Source: an uncultured Pseudorhodobacter sp.
Lineage (GTDB): Bacteria; Pseudomonadota; Alphaproteobacteria; Rhodobacterales; Rhodobacteraceae
Length of the DNA: 35,014 bases
Assembly: GCA_937910975.1 (NCBI GenBank)
Contig: CALEMZ010000110.1
Coordinates: forward strand, 1-35,014
Direction: 5' to 3'
Shown here piece by piece: positions 1 to 9,682 of the stretch. The position numbers and the translations under genes were made by a program. The notes beneath the pieces were generated by a model. The model was not told where the DNA came from. It saw only the letters and a list, made by a program, of their open reading frames with translations, and searched no databases. Position 1 is the first letter of the stretch. Each line of letters begins with the position of its first letter.

Positions 1-63
1 GAAATGACAGCGCTCTCTCTCACCCGCATGATCGAGAACCGCATAAATCCGCTGGTGATCTGA
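1..63 (+). CDS. 3' end of an upstream CDS truncated by the window edge
   Basis: Frame 1 is open from base 1 to TGA at 61-63 (EMTALSLTRMIENRINPLVI*) and overlaps the ATG at 63. Confidence 0.45.
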   Translation, partial: EMTALSLTRMIENRINPLVI

Positions 64-911
64 TGCGCCTGCCTTTTGATCATGGCCTGACCCGCGACCA
101 GATCGACGCCGATTACACCGCGAAACTTTGTACAAGTGCCGAAGGTTTCGCCACCACCATCGCGCAGTATCTGACCTTTTCCGGCCCGGCGCAGCAGCTT
201 CCCGGCACGCAGCTTAACATGCGCTACGATACAGCCAGTCAAGCGCGGATGGATTTGTATGGCAGCGGCGAAAATCGTCCGATTTTCTTGTTCATCCACG
301 GCGGCTATTGGCGGGCGCTTTCCAAAGAGCAATCTGCCTTCATGGCCCCGATGTTGGCGGGCCACGGCATTGCCACGGCCGTCCCCGATTACACCCTCGC
401 CCCCACGGCATCCATTACCGAAATCACCCGCCAGATGCGCGCGGCCTTCGCATATCTTTGGCACAATGCCGCAGCCTTGGGGATTGATCGCAACCGTATT
501 GTCGTCGGCGGCTCCTCTGCCGGGGGGCATTTGGCGGCGGCACTGGCAATGCCGGGCTGGCAGGCGGCGTTTAACCTGCCCGACCCGGCAGTCCATGCAA
601 CGCTCCCGATCAGTGGGTTGTTTGACCTTGCCCCGATCGCGGCCAGCCATGTGCAAGATTGGATGCAGTTCACCCAATCGGAAATCGAGGCTCTCAGCCC
701 GATGCGCCATGCCCCCGGCACCGCGCGCGGCCATATCGTTGTGGCTCAAACCGAAACGCCCGGCTTTCACCGCCAATCGCAGGCCTATGCCCAAGCCCTT
801 GGTGCGCCCTTGCTTACCGTGCCTTCGCGCAATCATTTTGATGTGGTCTTGGATCTGATGCGGCCCGATACGGCGCTATCACAAACGCTCCTCGGGCTGT
901 TTGTCGATTAA
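63..911 (+). CDS. alpha/beta hydrolase, kynurenine formamidase-like
   Basis: 282 aa ORF with HGGYW oxyanion motif and GGSSAGG nucleophile elbow, C-terminal NHFD. Confidence 0.85.
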   Translation: MRLPFDHGLTRDQIDADYTAKLCTSAEGFATTIAQYLTFSGPAQQLPGTQLNMRYDTASQARMDLYGSGENRPIFLFIHGGYWRALSKEQSAFMAPMLAGHGIATAVPDYTLAPTASITEITRQMRAAFAYLWHNAAALGIDRNRIVVGGSSAGGHLAAALAMPGWQAAFNLPDPAVHATLPISGLFDLAPIAASHVQDWMQFTQSEIEALSPMRHAPGTARGHIVVAQTETPGFHRQSQAYAQALGAPLLTVPSRNHFDVVLDLMRPDTALSQTLLGLFVD

Positions 912-1171
912 GCCGATGTCGGCGCAACCGCGCGCGCGACCAGCCGGATCAACATCTGTTGGCTGCGCAAGCCTATGACGCGTTGTTGCGTGATATTGAC
1001 GCACAAGGTCGCAAAAATATCTTTTTTGTTGCGAAAACGCAGGTAAAGAGCGGCCCGCGACAGCCCCGCCCCCTGGGCGATGTCTTCCATTGACATGCGT
1101 TGATACCCATATAGCGAGAACGCACGCAACGCGGCATTCGCAGCGGTCTCTTCTTTCGAAAGGGGCGGCAT
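908..1171 (-). pseudogene. truncated TetR/AcrR-family regulator (N-terminal HTH only, about 87 aa)
   Basis: From ATG at 1171: MPPLSKEETAANAALRAFSLYGYQRMSMEDIAQGAGLSRAALYLRFRNKKDIFATL... is a TetR HTH, but the ORF stops after 87 aa with no ligand-binding domain. Confidence 0.65.
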
Positions 1172-1247
1172 TTGGCTTATGCCGGAGAAGGTGACGAAAT
1201 GACGTTTTACGCTGATTTTGTCAGAAATCTGTGGATTGGAGTTACGA

Positions 1248-1712
1248 GTGGCCTTTGACGTGACGGTGAACGGCGAAACCAAAGCCGTAGACATGCCCGG
1301 CGATACGCCCCTGCTTTGGGTGCTGCGCGATGGGCTGCACCTGACGGGCACGAAATATGGTTGCGGGGTTGCGGCCTGCGGGGCCTGCACCGTGCATCTC
1401 GATGGGGTAGCCGTGCGCGCATGCCAGATCGCGCTGGAAGATGCCGTTGGCGCGCAGATCACCACGATCGAAGGGATCGGCACGCCGGAAAATCTGGCCC
1501 CCATTCAGGCAGCATGGCTGGAACATCAGGTCGCGCAATGCGGCTTTTGCCAATCGGGCCAGATCATGCAGGCCGCGAGCCTTCTGGCCGAAAACCCCGC
1601 GCCCACGGATGCCGAGATTGACGAGGCCATGGGTGGCAATCTGTGCCGCTGCGGCACCTATCCCCGTATTCGCGCCGCCGTTCACACCGCTGCCGCCAAG
1701 ATGAAGGGCTAA
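1248..1712 (+). CDS. iorA: (2Fe-2S)-binding protein, isoquinoline 1-oxidoreductase alpha-subunit-like
   Basis: Two [2Fe-2S] motifs: [15 protein letters not shown] and [10 protein letters not shown]...[16 protein letters not shown] at 1248 follows TTGGAG; the ORF track start is TTG at 1218. Confidence 0.88.
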   Translation: MAFDVTVNGETKAVDMPGDTPLLWVLRDGLHLTGTKYGCGVAACGACTVHLDGVAVRACQIALEDAVGAQITTIEGIGTPENLAPIQAAWLEHQVAQCGFCQSGQIMQAASLLAENPAPTDAEIDEAMGGNLCRCGTYPRIRAAVHTAAAKMKG

Positions 1713-1715
1713 GCA

Positions 1716-3932
1716 ATGGGACGTATCAGAACCATCGCCCGCCGCACCTTCCTCATCGGCTCAGCCACCATCGCGGGCGGCGTTGTCTTTGGCACCTATG
1801 CCTATAAAAAGCCGATCCCGAACCCGCTCAAGCCCAGTGCCATCACGCCCTATGTCCTGATCGACGGGAATGGCATCACCCTTATCGCCCCACGGGCGGA
1901 GATGGGGCAAGGCGTGCAAACCACGCTTGCGGCCCTTCTGGCCGAAGAGATGGACCTTGATTGGGACCAGGTACGCGTGATGCATGGCCCCGCCTCCCGC
2001 GCCTATTTCAACGCCGCCGCGCTGGAAGAGGGCGTGCCTTTCGCGCCCACCGACGAAAGCTGGCTGGCCGAAACCGCGCGCGGCGCGATGCATATCCCCG
2101 CCAAGTTTCTGGGCTTGCAAGCCACTGGTGGCTCCTCCTCTATCCCCGATGCGTTTGACAAAATGCGCGCCGCCGGGGCCGTGGCCCGCGCAGCATTGGT
2201 AGATGCTGCTGCGCGCAAAACCGGGCTGAAGGCCACCGAATTGAAGACCGCTTCGGGTGCCGTGGTGCTTCCTGATGGCAGCACCATTCCCTATGCCGAT
2301 CTGGCGCATGATGCCGCCAGTAGTGATCTGCCAAAAACGCCGTCCCTAAAGCCGCAATCGGAATGGAAACTGCTTGGCAAATCCCTGCCGCGTACAGACA
2401 TGCTGGGCAAGGTCACGGGAACTGCCACCTTCACCGCCGATATCCGCTTTCCCGGCATGCTTTTTGCCACAGCCCGCACCAACCCCGGCCTTGGCGCGGG
2501 GCTAAAATCCTATGACGCGGCTGAGGCACTAGCCTTTCCCGGCGTTGAACGTATTGTCGAGATTCCCGGTGGCCTCGCCGTTGTCGCCAATTCCACTTGG
2601 ACAGCCTTCAAGGCCGCCGACCTTATTGCCTTTGATTGGGACGCAGCCCCCTATGCCGCGACCACCGAGGAAATGCGGACCCAAACTGCCGCCGCTTTTT
2701 CGCCCGATCACCAAGACAGCCGCCAACGAGATGATGGTGATGTGGAGGCCGCTTTGCCCGCCGATGTATGGGCGGCGGAATATACCGTTCCCTACCTTGC
2801 GCATGCGACGATGGAGACGATGACGGCAGGCGCATGGCTGCAAGACGGGCGGTTGCGTGTCTGGGCCGGCAACCAATTGCCCACGCAGGTTCTAAAAGAA
2901 GCCACAGCCATTACTGGGCTTGATGAGGCTAACATCGACGTGGAAACCCCCGTCATGGGCGGCGGCTTTGGGCGGCGCGCGGAGATGGATTTCATCAAAC
3001 AAGCCATCCACGTTGCCAAAGCCATGGAAGGCCGCCCCATTCTGCTGACATGGACGCGCGAGGAGGACATGACGCATGATACCTTTCGACCCATGGCCAT
3101 CGCCCGTATCAAAGGCGCGGTGAAGGGTGGCAAGATCAGCGCGATTGATCTGCAACTCGCTGCGGCCTCGGTTGTGGAATCCCAAGCCGGGCGGATTGGA
3201 ATGTCCATTCCCGGCCCAGATGCAACCATTGTGCAAGGCGCGTGGGAACAGCCCTATACCTTCCCCAATTATCGCACCACGGGTTACCGCGTTCCGGAGG
3301 GGGTTCAGGTCGGGTCGTGGCGCTCGGTTGGGGCATCTCAGAATGCGTTCTTCCACGAATCGGCGGTGGATGAGCTGGCCCATCTCGCCGGGGTGGACCC
3401 GCTGGAATTCCGCCTCTCGCAAATCGACCACATACCGTCGCGCAAGGTGCTGGAGGCCGTCGCTACCGCCTCAAACTGGGGCTCGACACCGCCAAACCGC
3501 GCGCGGGGCGTCGCGTTTTGCCTGTCCTTCGGGGTGCCGGCAGCACAGGTGATAGAGGTGGAAAACACGCCTGCGGGCCTGCGCATTACCAATGCCTGGG
3601 CCGCCGTGGATGTGGGCATCGCGCTGGACCCATCTATTATTGAAGCACAAGTGCAAGGCGGCATGGTTTACGGCCTCTCTGCCGCGATCAGTGGCGAGAT
3701 CACCTTTGCGGGCGGCCATGCGCAGCAGCAAAACTTCCCCGATTATGACGGGCTGCGCCTGCCGCAATGCCCGCCCATCTCAGTGACGATCCTGCAAAAC
3801 GGCAGCAAAATTCGCGGCGTGGGCGAGCCGGGAACACCCCCGGCAGCCCCGGCGCTGGCCAATGCAATCTTTGCCCTCACCGGGCAGCGCATCCGCACGC
3901 TTCCCCTCGGCAAGGCCATCGGTTTTGCCTGA
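1716..3932 (+). CDS. iorB: xanthine dehydrogenase-family molybdopterin-binding subunit, IorB-like, with Tat signal
   Basis: 738 aa; N-terminal [14 protein letters not shown] Tat-like signal; molybdenum-hydroxylase motifs ([49 protein letters not shown]). Confidence 0.88.
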   Translation: MGRIRTIARRTFLIGSATIAGGVVFGTYAYKKPIPNPLKPSAITPYVLIDGNGITLIAPRAEMGQGVQTTLAALLAEEMDLDWDQVRVMHGPASRAYFNAAALEEGVPFAPTDESWLAETARGAMHIPAKFLGLQATGGSSSIPDAFDKMRAAGAVARAALVDAAARKTGLKATELKTASGAVVLPDGSTIPYADLAHDAASSDLPKTPSLKPQSEWKLLGKSLPRTDMLGKVTGTATFTADIRFPGMLFATARTNPGLGAGLKSYDAAEALAFPGVERIVEIPGGLAVVANSTWTAFKAADLIAFDWDAAPYAATTEEMRTQTAAAFSPDHQDSRQRDDGDVEAALPADVWAAEYTVPYLAHATMETMTAGAWLQDGRLRVWAGNQLPTQVLKEATAITGLDEANIDVETPVMGGGFGRRAEMDFIKQAIHVAKAMEGRPILLTWTREEDMTHDTFRPMAIARIKGAVKGGKISAIDLQLAAASVVESQAGRIGMSIPGPDATIVQGAWEQPYTFPNYRTTGYRVPEGVQVGSWRSVGASQNAFFHESAVDELAHLAGVDPLEFRLSQIDHIPSRKVLEAVATASNWGSTPPNRARGVAFCLSFGVPAAQVIEVENTPAGLRITNAWAAVDVGIALDPSIIEAQVQGGMVYGLSAAISGEITFAGGHAQQQNFPDYDGLRLPQCPPISVTILQNGSKIRGVGEPGTPPAAPALANAIFALTGQRIRTLPLGKAIGFA

Positions 3933-3943
3933 CGCGCCTCAAA

Positions 3944-3987
3944 CCTGACGGCTTTCCTCGCCTTGCCCAGCAAAGAGAGCCGTCAGG
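3944..3987. repeat. perfect 10-bp inverted repeat (hairpin) downstream of iorB
   Basis: CCTGACGGCT (3944-3953) and AGCCGTCAGG (3978-3987); extends inward to about 13 bp with one G-T wobble. Confidence 0.7.
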
Positions 3988-4046
3988 CGCGATAGCCATC
4001 AAAAACACCCCCTTTCCCCCGGCGTAATTTCCGTTACTTTCGCGCC

Positions 4047-4469
4047 ATGCTGCGGATCAACGATGAAATCACCCTCGCCGATTGGGAACTGACGGAAAGC
4101 TTTTCACGCTCCTCCGGTCCCGGAGGGCAAAACGTCAACAAGGTGGAAACCGCCGTTGAGCTGCGGTTTGAGGCTGAGCGCTCCCCCAGTCTGTCCGGCC
4201 CTGTCAAAACCCGGCTCAAGCGCCTCGCGGGGCGGCGTTGGACATTAGAGGGCGCAATCGTGATCCGCGCCGAAGAAACCCGCAGCCAGATCCGCAACCG
4301 CGAATTGGCACGCGAAAGGCTGGTGGAGATGATCCTTAAGGCGCTGGTTGCGCCAAAACGGCGCATCCCCACCAAGCCCACCTATGGTAGCCAAAAACGC
4401 CGCCTCGCCACCAAAACGGTGCGCGGTGCCGTCAAATCCCTGCGCGGCAAAGTGGAGCCTGATGAATGA
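4047..4469 (+). CDS. arfB: alternative ribosome-rescue aminoacyl-tRNA hydrolase ArfB (YaeJ)
   Basis: 140 aa with SSGPGGQNVNKVETAVELRF (GGQ peptidyl-hydrolase motif) and a basic C-terminal tail. Confidence 0.92.
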   Translation: MLRINDEITLADWELTESFSRSSGPGGQNVNKVETAVELRFEAERSPSLSGPVKTRLKRLAGRRWTLEGAIVIRAEETRSQIRNRELARERLVEMILKALVAPKRRIPTKPTYGSQKRRLATKTVRGAVKSLRGKVEPDE

Positions 4470-5731
4470 CCAAAACCCTGACCGCCCGCCGCGCCCGCCT
4501 GATGGGGCCGAATGTGCCCACGTTTTACCGCACGCCCATTCACATTGTCCGCGGGCAGGGGGTTCACCTCTGGGACGCAGGCGGCAAGCAATACCTCGAT
4601 TGCTACAATAACGTCCCGCATGTGGGCCATTGCCATCCCGCCGTGATCAAAGCGATTGCCGGGCAGGCCGCGATCCTCAATACCCACACCCGTTATCACC
4701 ACGACCTTGTGTTGGACTATATCGAGCAGCTGACCGCGCGACTGAACCACGGCATCTCTCAATGCATCATGACCTGCACTGGCTCTGAGGCGAATGACAT
4801 CGCGCTGCGCATGGCCCAAGCGGTGACGGGCAAGATCGGCGTTATCGCCACCGACAACACCTATCACGGCAACACCGCCGCCACCTCGGCCCTGTCGTCG
4901 CGCCGCCCGCCCATTGGTGGGTATCCGTCGCATGTGCGCCTTGTTCCCGCGCCTGATAGCCTGCGCAACCCAGATCCCGATGGCGCAATCCTTGCAGGCC
5001 ATATTCAAGCGGCCATCGATGATCTGAACGCCAAAGGCATCGGCTTTTCCGGCATGATGCTCTGCCCTGCCTTTGCGAATGAAGGCATCCCCACCGTCGC
5101 CCCCGGTTTCTTTGCCAAGGCCGAAGCGGTGATCCGCAATGCGGGTGGTTTGATCTTATGCGACGAGGTGCAGCCCGGTTTTGGCCGCATGGGCAGCCAT
5201 TTCTGGGGGCATGACTGGCTTGGCCTGACGCCCGATGTTGTCACCGTAGGCAAGCCGATGGCCAATGGCCACCCGGTCGCCGCTGTGCTTGCCCGCCCCG
5301 ATGTCATGGCCGCTTTCCGCAATGCCTTTGGCTATTTCAACACCTTCGGCGGCAACCCGGTTTCGGCGGCCGCCTGCCTTGCCACCCTGCAAGTCATTGA
5401 CGATGAAGCCCTGCAAGCCAATGCCGCGAAAACCTCCGCCTATGTGATGGACCGCCTGCGTGCGCTTTCGCACCCCTTGCTGGCCGAAGTGCGCGGCGTC
5501 GGGATGTTTTTTGGCGCGGAATTCGTGACAGATGCCGATAACACCCCCGCCACGGCCTTTGTGGAGGATTTGGTGGAGGTGATGGTTGCCAAAGGCTTCA
5601 TCCTCAACCGGATTGGCCGCGCCGGAAACACCCTGAAAATCCGCCCGCCACTGCCATTCAACACCGACCACGCCGACCAGCTGGTCGACGCGCTGCAAGA
5701 TGCGCTGCGCAGCACGCCCGTGCCGGCATGA
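4466..5731 (+). CDS. class-III PLP aminotransferase of the AGXT2L / phospho-lyase type
   Basis: 421 aa; YNNVPHVGHCHPAV, CTGSEANDIALRMA, DEVQPGFGRMG, TVGKPMANGHP (PLP lysine). Overlaps arfB by ATGA. Confidence 0.87.
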   Translation: MTKTLTARRARLMGPNVPTFYRTPIHIVRGQGVHLWDAGGKQYLDCYNNVPHVGHCHPAVIKAIAGQAAILNTHTRYHHDLVLDYIEQLTARLNHGISQCIMTCTGSEANDIALRMAQAVTGKIGVIATDNTYHGNTAATSALSSRRPPIGGYPSHVRLVPAPDSLRNPDPDGAILAGHIQAAIDDLNAKGIGFSGMMLCPAFANEGIPTVAPGFFAKAEAVIRNAGGLILCDEVQPGFGRMGSHFWGHDWLGLTPDVVTVGKPMANGHPVAAVLARPDVMAAFRNAFGYFNTFGGNPVSAAACLATLQVIDDEALQANAAKTSAYVMDRLRALSHPLLAEVRGVGMFFGAEFVTDADNTPATAFVEDLVEVMVAKGFILNRIGRAGNTLKIRPPLPFNTDHADQLVDALQDALRSTPVPA

Positions 5732-6666
5732 CCATCGAAGCACTGGCCGCAGAGGCGGCACGCCATTGGGGCGGCACGCCCGTTGCCCTTATCCGCAATC
5801 GCGAGAATGCCGTTTTCCGCATGGCGCTTTCCGGTGGGCAGACGGCAGCGCTGCGCCTGCACCGGATGGGCTATCAATCCGATGCCGCCATCCGCTCTGA
5901 GCTCTGGCTTTGTGCGGCACTTGCGGGCCAAAGCCTGCCTGTCCCCCGACCGCTGGCCACATTAACCGGGGAAACGCTGGTCCATCTCAGCACAGGGCGC
6001 ATGGCCTCCGCGGTGGAATGGTTGGCGGGGCAGCCATTGGGCGAGGCGGGCGTGCCCTTGGCTGGTAACGCGCAAGATCAAGCCGGGCGCCACCATGCGC
6101 TTGGCACCCTTCTGGCCCGGATCCACAGCGCGACCGAGGCCCTGACCCTGCCGCCTGATTTCACGCGCCCGGCATGGGATAGCGATGGGCTAACGGGCGA
6201 AACCCCGTTCTGGGGCCGCTTTTGGGAACACCCGGCGCTGACCCCGGCAGAGGCCGCAAGGCTGCAAGAGGCCCGCGCCTTCCTGCGCCAAAAGCTGCAA
6301 TCCCATGCGGAAACGGCTAGGCTCATGCCGATTCACGCCGACGTTTTGCGGGAAAACATCCTCGTTGATGGCGCAACGCCCTCGCTTATCGACTTTGATG
6401 ACAGCGGCACCGGCTTTCCGCTTTACGATCTTGGCACCGTCTTGTCGCAGAACATTTATGAGCCCGCCCGCGCTGATATCCGGGCCGCACTGATTGCAGG
6501 CTACCAAACCCTTCGCCCTGTTGATGCGCATATGGTCGATGTGTTCACGCTGGCCCGAACCCTCGCCTCCGTCGGCTGGACAATGCCCCGCCTGTCACCA
6601 GAAGATCCGATCATGCGCACTCATATCGCGCGCGCATTGCTTTGCGCAGAAATGGTCATGGGCTGA
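5728..6666 (+). CDS. APH/choline-kinase-like phosphotransferase (hydroxylysine kinase-like candidate)
   Basis: 312 aa; HADVLRENILVD (Brenner-type motif) and LIDFDDSGTGFPLYDLG. Overlaps the preceding gene by ATGA. Confidence 0.82.
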   Translation: MTIEALAAEAARHWGGTPVALIRNRENAVFRMALSGGQTAALRLHRMGYQSDAAIRSELWLCAALAGQSLPVPRPLATLTGETLVHLSTGRMASAVEWLAGQPLGEAGVPLAGNAQDQAGRHHALGTLLARIHSATEALTLPPDFTRPAWDSDGLTGETPFWGRFWEHPALTPAEAARLQEARAFLRQKLQSHAETARLMPIHADVLRENILVDGATPSLIDFDDSGTGFPLYDLGTVLSQNIYEPARADIRAALIAGYQTLRPVDAHMVDVFTLARTLASVGWTMPRLSPEDPIMRTHIARALLCAEMVMG

Positions 6667-6689
6667 TTACCCACCTGATCGACGCCCTA

Positions 6690-7982
6690 TCACACGATCA
6701 GATCCTGCGCATTCTGTGCGCCCACGCCAAACACCCGCTTGTAACGCGCAATCTCATCTGCCGGGCCCATGGCCTTGTTGGGGTTATCACTCAACTTCAC
6801 CGTGGGGCGGCCATTGGCCGAAACCGCCTTGCACACAATGCTGAAGGGTGCCAGCGCATCATCCGCCACCAATCCCCGGAAATCATTGGTCAGCATCGTG
6901 CCCCAGCCAAAAGAAACCTTCACCCGGCCCGCAAACCGGCGGTGCAATTGCTCAATAACATCCACATCCAGACCGTCTGAGAAAATCACTAGCTTGTCAC
7001 GCGGGTCTTCCCCGCACGATTTCCACCACTTGATCGCGATCTCCGCGCCTGTTGCCGGGTCGCCGCTGTCAATCCGAATGCCTGTCCATTTCGCCAACCA
7101 CTCCGGCGCGCGGGCCAAAAAGCCCTCGGTTCCATAGGTATCGGGCAAGATGATCCGCAGATTGCCGTCATGTTCCTCATGCCAATCGGCCAAAACCTGA
7201 TAGGGGGCCTGCGCCAGTTCCGCATCGCTATTGGCAAGCGCGCTGTAAACCATCGGCAATTCATGGGCGTTGGTGCCAATCGCCTCCACCTCCCGGCGCA
7301 TCGCGATCAGGCAGTTGGAGGTGCCGGGAAAAGCGCTGCCCAAGCCTTCCCGCATCGCCTGCACGCACCAATCCTGCCACAGGAAAGAATGCCGACGCCG
7401 TGTGCCGAAATCCGCAATACGCAGGCCCTCGATCTTGCGCAGCCGCTCAATCTTCTCCCACAGCTTGGTCATTGCGCGGGCATAAAGCACCTGCAATTCA
7501 AACTTGCCCATGCTGCCCAGCACCGCGCGGCCCCGCAATTCCATCAGCACGGCCAGCGCAGGAATTTCCCACATCATCACCTCAGGCCACTTGCCTTCAA
7601 ACGTCAGCTCATATTGCCCGTCACGCTTTTCCAGATGGTAGGGCGGCAGTTGCAAACCCTCAAACCACTCCATGAAATCATGACGAAACATCTGGCGCTT
7701 GCCGTAAAACATGTTGCCGCGAAGCCATGTGCTTTCCCCGCGTGACAGGCGCAGCGTGCGAATATGGTCCAATTGCTCACGCAACTCTCCCTCATCCACC
7801 AATTCGGCAAGGCGGATGCGCTTGGTGCGGTTGATCAGGCTGAACGTAACGTTGGTATCGGGCTTGTTGCGGAAAACCGACTGACACATCAGAAGCTTAT
7901 AAAAATCCGTGTCGATCAGCGACCGCACGATCGGGTCTATCTTCCACTTGTGGTTATGTACCCGCGTCGCAATATCGACCAT
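6690..7982 (-). CDS. pncB: nicotinate phosphoribosyltransferase
   Basis: 430 aa; [52 protein letters not shown]. Confidence 0.95.
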   Translation of the reverse strand: MVDIATRVHNHKWKIDPIVRSLIDTDFYKLLMCQSVFRNKPDTNVTFSLINRTKRIRLAELVDEGELREQLDHIRTLRLSRGESTWLRGNMFYGKRQMFRHDFMEWFEGLQLPPYHLEKRDGQYELTFEGKWPEVMMWEIPALAVLMELRGRAVLGSMGKFELQVLYARAMTKLWEKIERLRKIEGLRIADFGTRRRHSFLWQDWCVQAMREGLGSAFPGTSNCLIAMRREVEAIGTNAHELPMVYSALANSDAELAQAPYQVLADWHEEHDGNLRIILPDTYGTEGFLARAPEWLAKWTGIRIDSGDPATGAEIAIKWWKSCGEDPRDKLVIFSDGLDVDVIEQLHRRFAGRVKVSFGWGTMLTNDFRGLVADDALAPFSIVCKAVSANGRPTVKLSDNPNKAMGPADEIARYKRVFGVGAQNAQDLIV

Positions 7983-8101
7983 GATTGTTCCTTCCCTGTC
8001 GCCATTTGGGTTAAATCAAGCCGCCCGCCCCTTGTCCAGCTTGGCGAAGCCCGCCACAACCGTTAGAAGGGGGCGTTAGGCAAACCAAAAGAGGCATGGG
8101 T

Positions 8102-9010
8102 ATGAGCGCGAAAGTCTTTATCGACGGCGAAGTGGGCACGACAGGTTTGCAAATCCGCGACCGCCTGCTTGGGCGCGATGATATCACGCTGATCTCTCTG
8201 GCGGAGAATCAGCGCAAGGATGCGGGCGCGCGGGCCGATGCCTTTGCGCAGGCCGATGTCGCGATTCTTTGCCTGCCTGATGAGGCCGCCCGCGAGGCTG
8301 CTGCCATCTGTGAAACCCTGCCAACCCGGCTGATCGACGCGAGCACCGCCCACCGCGTCAACCCGAACTGGGTCTTTGGTTTTCCCGAACTGGCGGCTGG
8401 CCAGCGCGAGGCGATTGCGGCGGCCAAACGGGTTTCCAACCCCGGCTGCTATGCCACCTGCGCCATCGCGCTTATTCGCCCGCTTACCGATGCAGGGCTG
8501 CTTGCCAGCGATGCCGCTTTGACGATGTTTGGTATCTCGGGCTATACGGGTGGCGGCAAGGCCATGATCGCCGAATTTGAGACGGGTGAGGTAAGCGGCA
8601 ATTTCCTCTATGCCACCACGCAGCACCACAAACATCTGCCCGAAGTGATGCATTACGGCAAAGTCAGCAAAACGCCGATCTTTGTGCCGGCCGTTGGCCA
8701 CTATGCCCAAGGCATGATCGTGCAAATTGCACTGCACGGCGCAGATGCCGCCGCTTTGCACGCAGCGCTCGCCGCTCATTACAGCGGCAGCCGTTTCGTA
8801 TCGGTACGTCCGTTGGATCAATTACAAGCTCGGGAAAACCCGAAGGCGATGAATAATACAAACAACCTAGAACTGTCGGTGCTGGGCGATGCCGCCTCGG
8901 GCCGTGTGGTGCTGTCGGCCATTTTGGACAATCTGGGCAAAGGGGCCTCTGGTGCCGCTGTCCAAAACCTCAACATCATGCTGGGGCTGGACGAGGGCAC
9001 GGGGCTTTAA
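8102..9010 (+). CDS. argC: N-acetyl-gamma-glutamyl-phosphate reductase (type 2)
   Basis: VFIDGEVGTTGLQIRDRL, SNPGCYATCAIALIRPL (catalytic Cys), GYTGGGKAMI. Start ATG 8096 or 8102. Confidence 0.93.
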   Translation: MSAKVFIDGEVGTTGLQIRDRLLGRDDITLISLAENQRKDAGARADAFAQADVAILCLPDEAAREAAAICETLPTRLIDASTAHRVNPNWVFGFPELAAGQREAIAAAKRVSNPGCYATCAIALIRPLTDAGLLASDAALTMFGISGYTGGGKAMIAEFETGEVSGNFLYATTQHHKHLPEVMHYGKVSKTPIFVPAVGHYAQGMIVQIALHGADAAALHAALAAHYSGSRFVSVRPLDQLQARENPKAMNNTNNLELSVLGDAASGRVVLSAILDNLGKGASGAAVQNLNIMLGLDEGTGL

Positions 9011-9016
9011 GCCCCC

Positions 9017-9616
9017 TCAGGCCAGCGCCACCCCCGCCGCCTTCAGCTTTTCCACCATGCCCGCCAGCGATCCATTCAGATCAATGGCGCGGCACAGGTC
9101 CATCCGCACCGTCACATCAAAGCCCAGCGCGGCAGCATCCAGCGCCGAAAAGCCGACACAAAAATCGGTGGCAAGCCCGGTCAGCACAAGGCTGTGCAAG
9201 CCCCGGCTGCGCAAATACCCCTCCAGCCCGGTGGGCGTCTTGTGGTCATTTTCAAAGAACGCGGAATAGCTGTCGATCTGGGGCCGAAACCCCTTGCGGA
9301 TCACCATATCCGCGCGGTCCGCATTCAACCCCGGATGAAACGCCGCACCCTTTGCGCCCTGCACACAATGGCGCGGCCACAGCACCTGCGGGCCGTAAGC
9401 CATATCAATAACACTGAACGGCGCGGCCCCTGCGTGATTATCCGCAAATGAGCTGTGATCCGCCGGGTGCCAATCTTGCGTCAGCACAACAGCGCCAAAC
9501 GCTGCCATCAACGCGTTGATCGGGGCCACAATCTCATCCCCGCCTGCCACCGCCAGCGCGCCTCCGGGGCAAAAGTCATTCTGCACATCAATCACGATCA
9601 GCGCGTCTTGGGTCAT
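9017..9616 (-). CDS. pncA: nicotinamidase / pyrazinamidase
   Basis: 199 aa; ALIVIDVQNDFCPGGALAVAGGDEIV, TQDWHPADHSSFA, LVLTGLATDFCVGFSALDA (catalytic Cys). Confidence 0.95.
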   Translation of the reverse strand: MTQDALIVIDVQNDFCPGGALAVAGGDEIVAPINALMAAFGAVVLTQDWHPADHSSFADNHAGAAPFSVIDMAYGPQVLWPRHCVQGAKGAAFHPGLNADRADMVIRKGFRPQIDSYSAFFENDHKTPTGLEGYLRSRGLHSLVLTGLATDFCVGFSALDAAALGFDVTVRMDLCRAIDLNGSLAGMVEKLKAAGVALA

Positions 9617-9682
9617 ATGCGTTCTCTCCCTGCGTCATGCCATACCTTGCATTCTTGCGCGGCGCGCGGCAAGACGCTGACC

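Noticed and set aside
389-721. Minus-strand ORF as the missing TetR C-terminal domain
   Set aside because: The sequence (MPGAWRIGLRASISDWVN...) does not look like a TetR ligand-binding domain and is antisense to the intact hydrolase.
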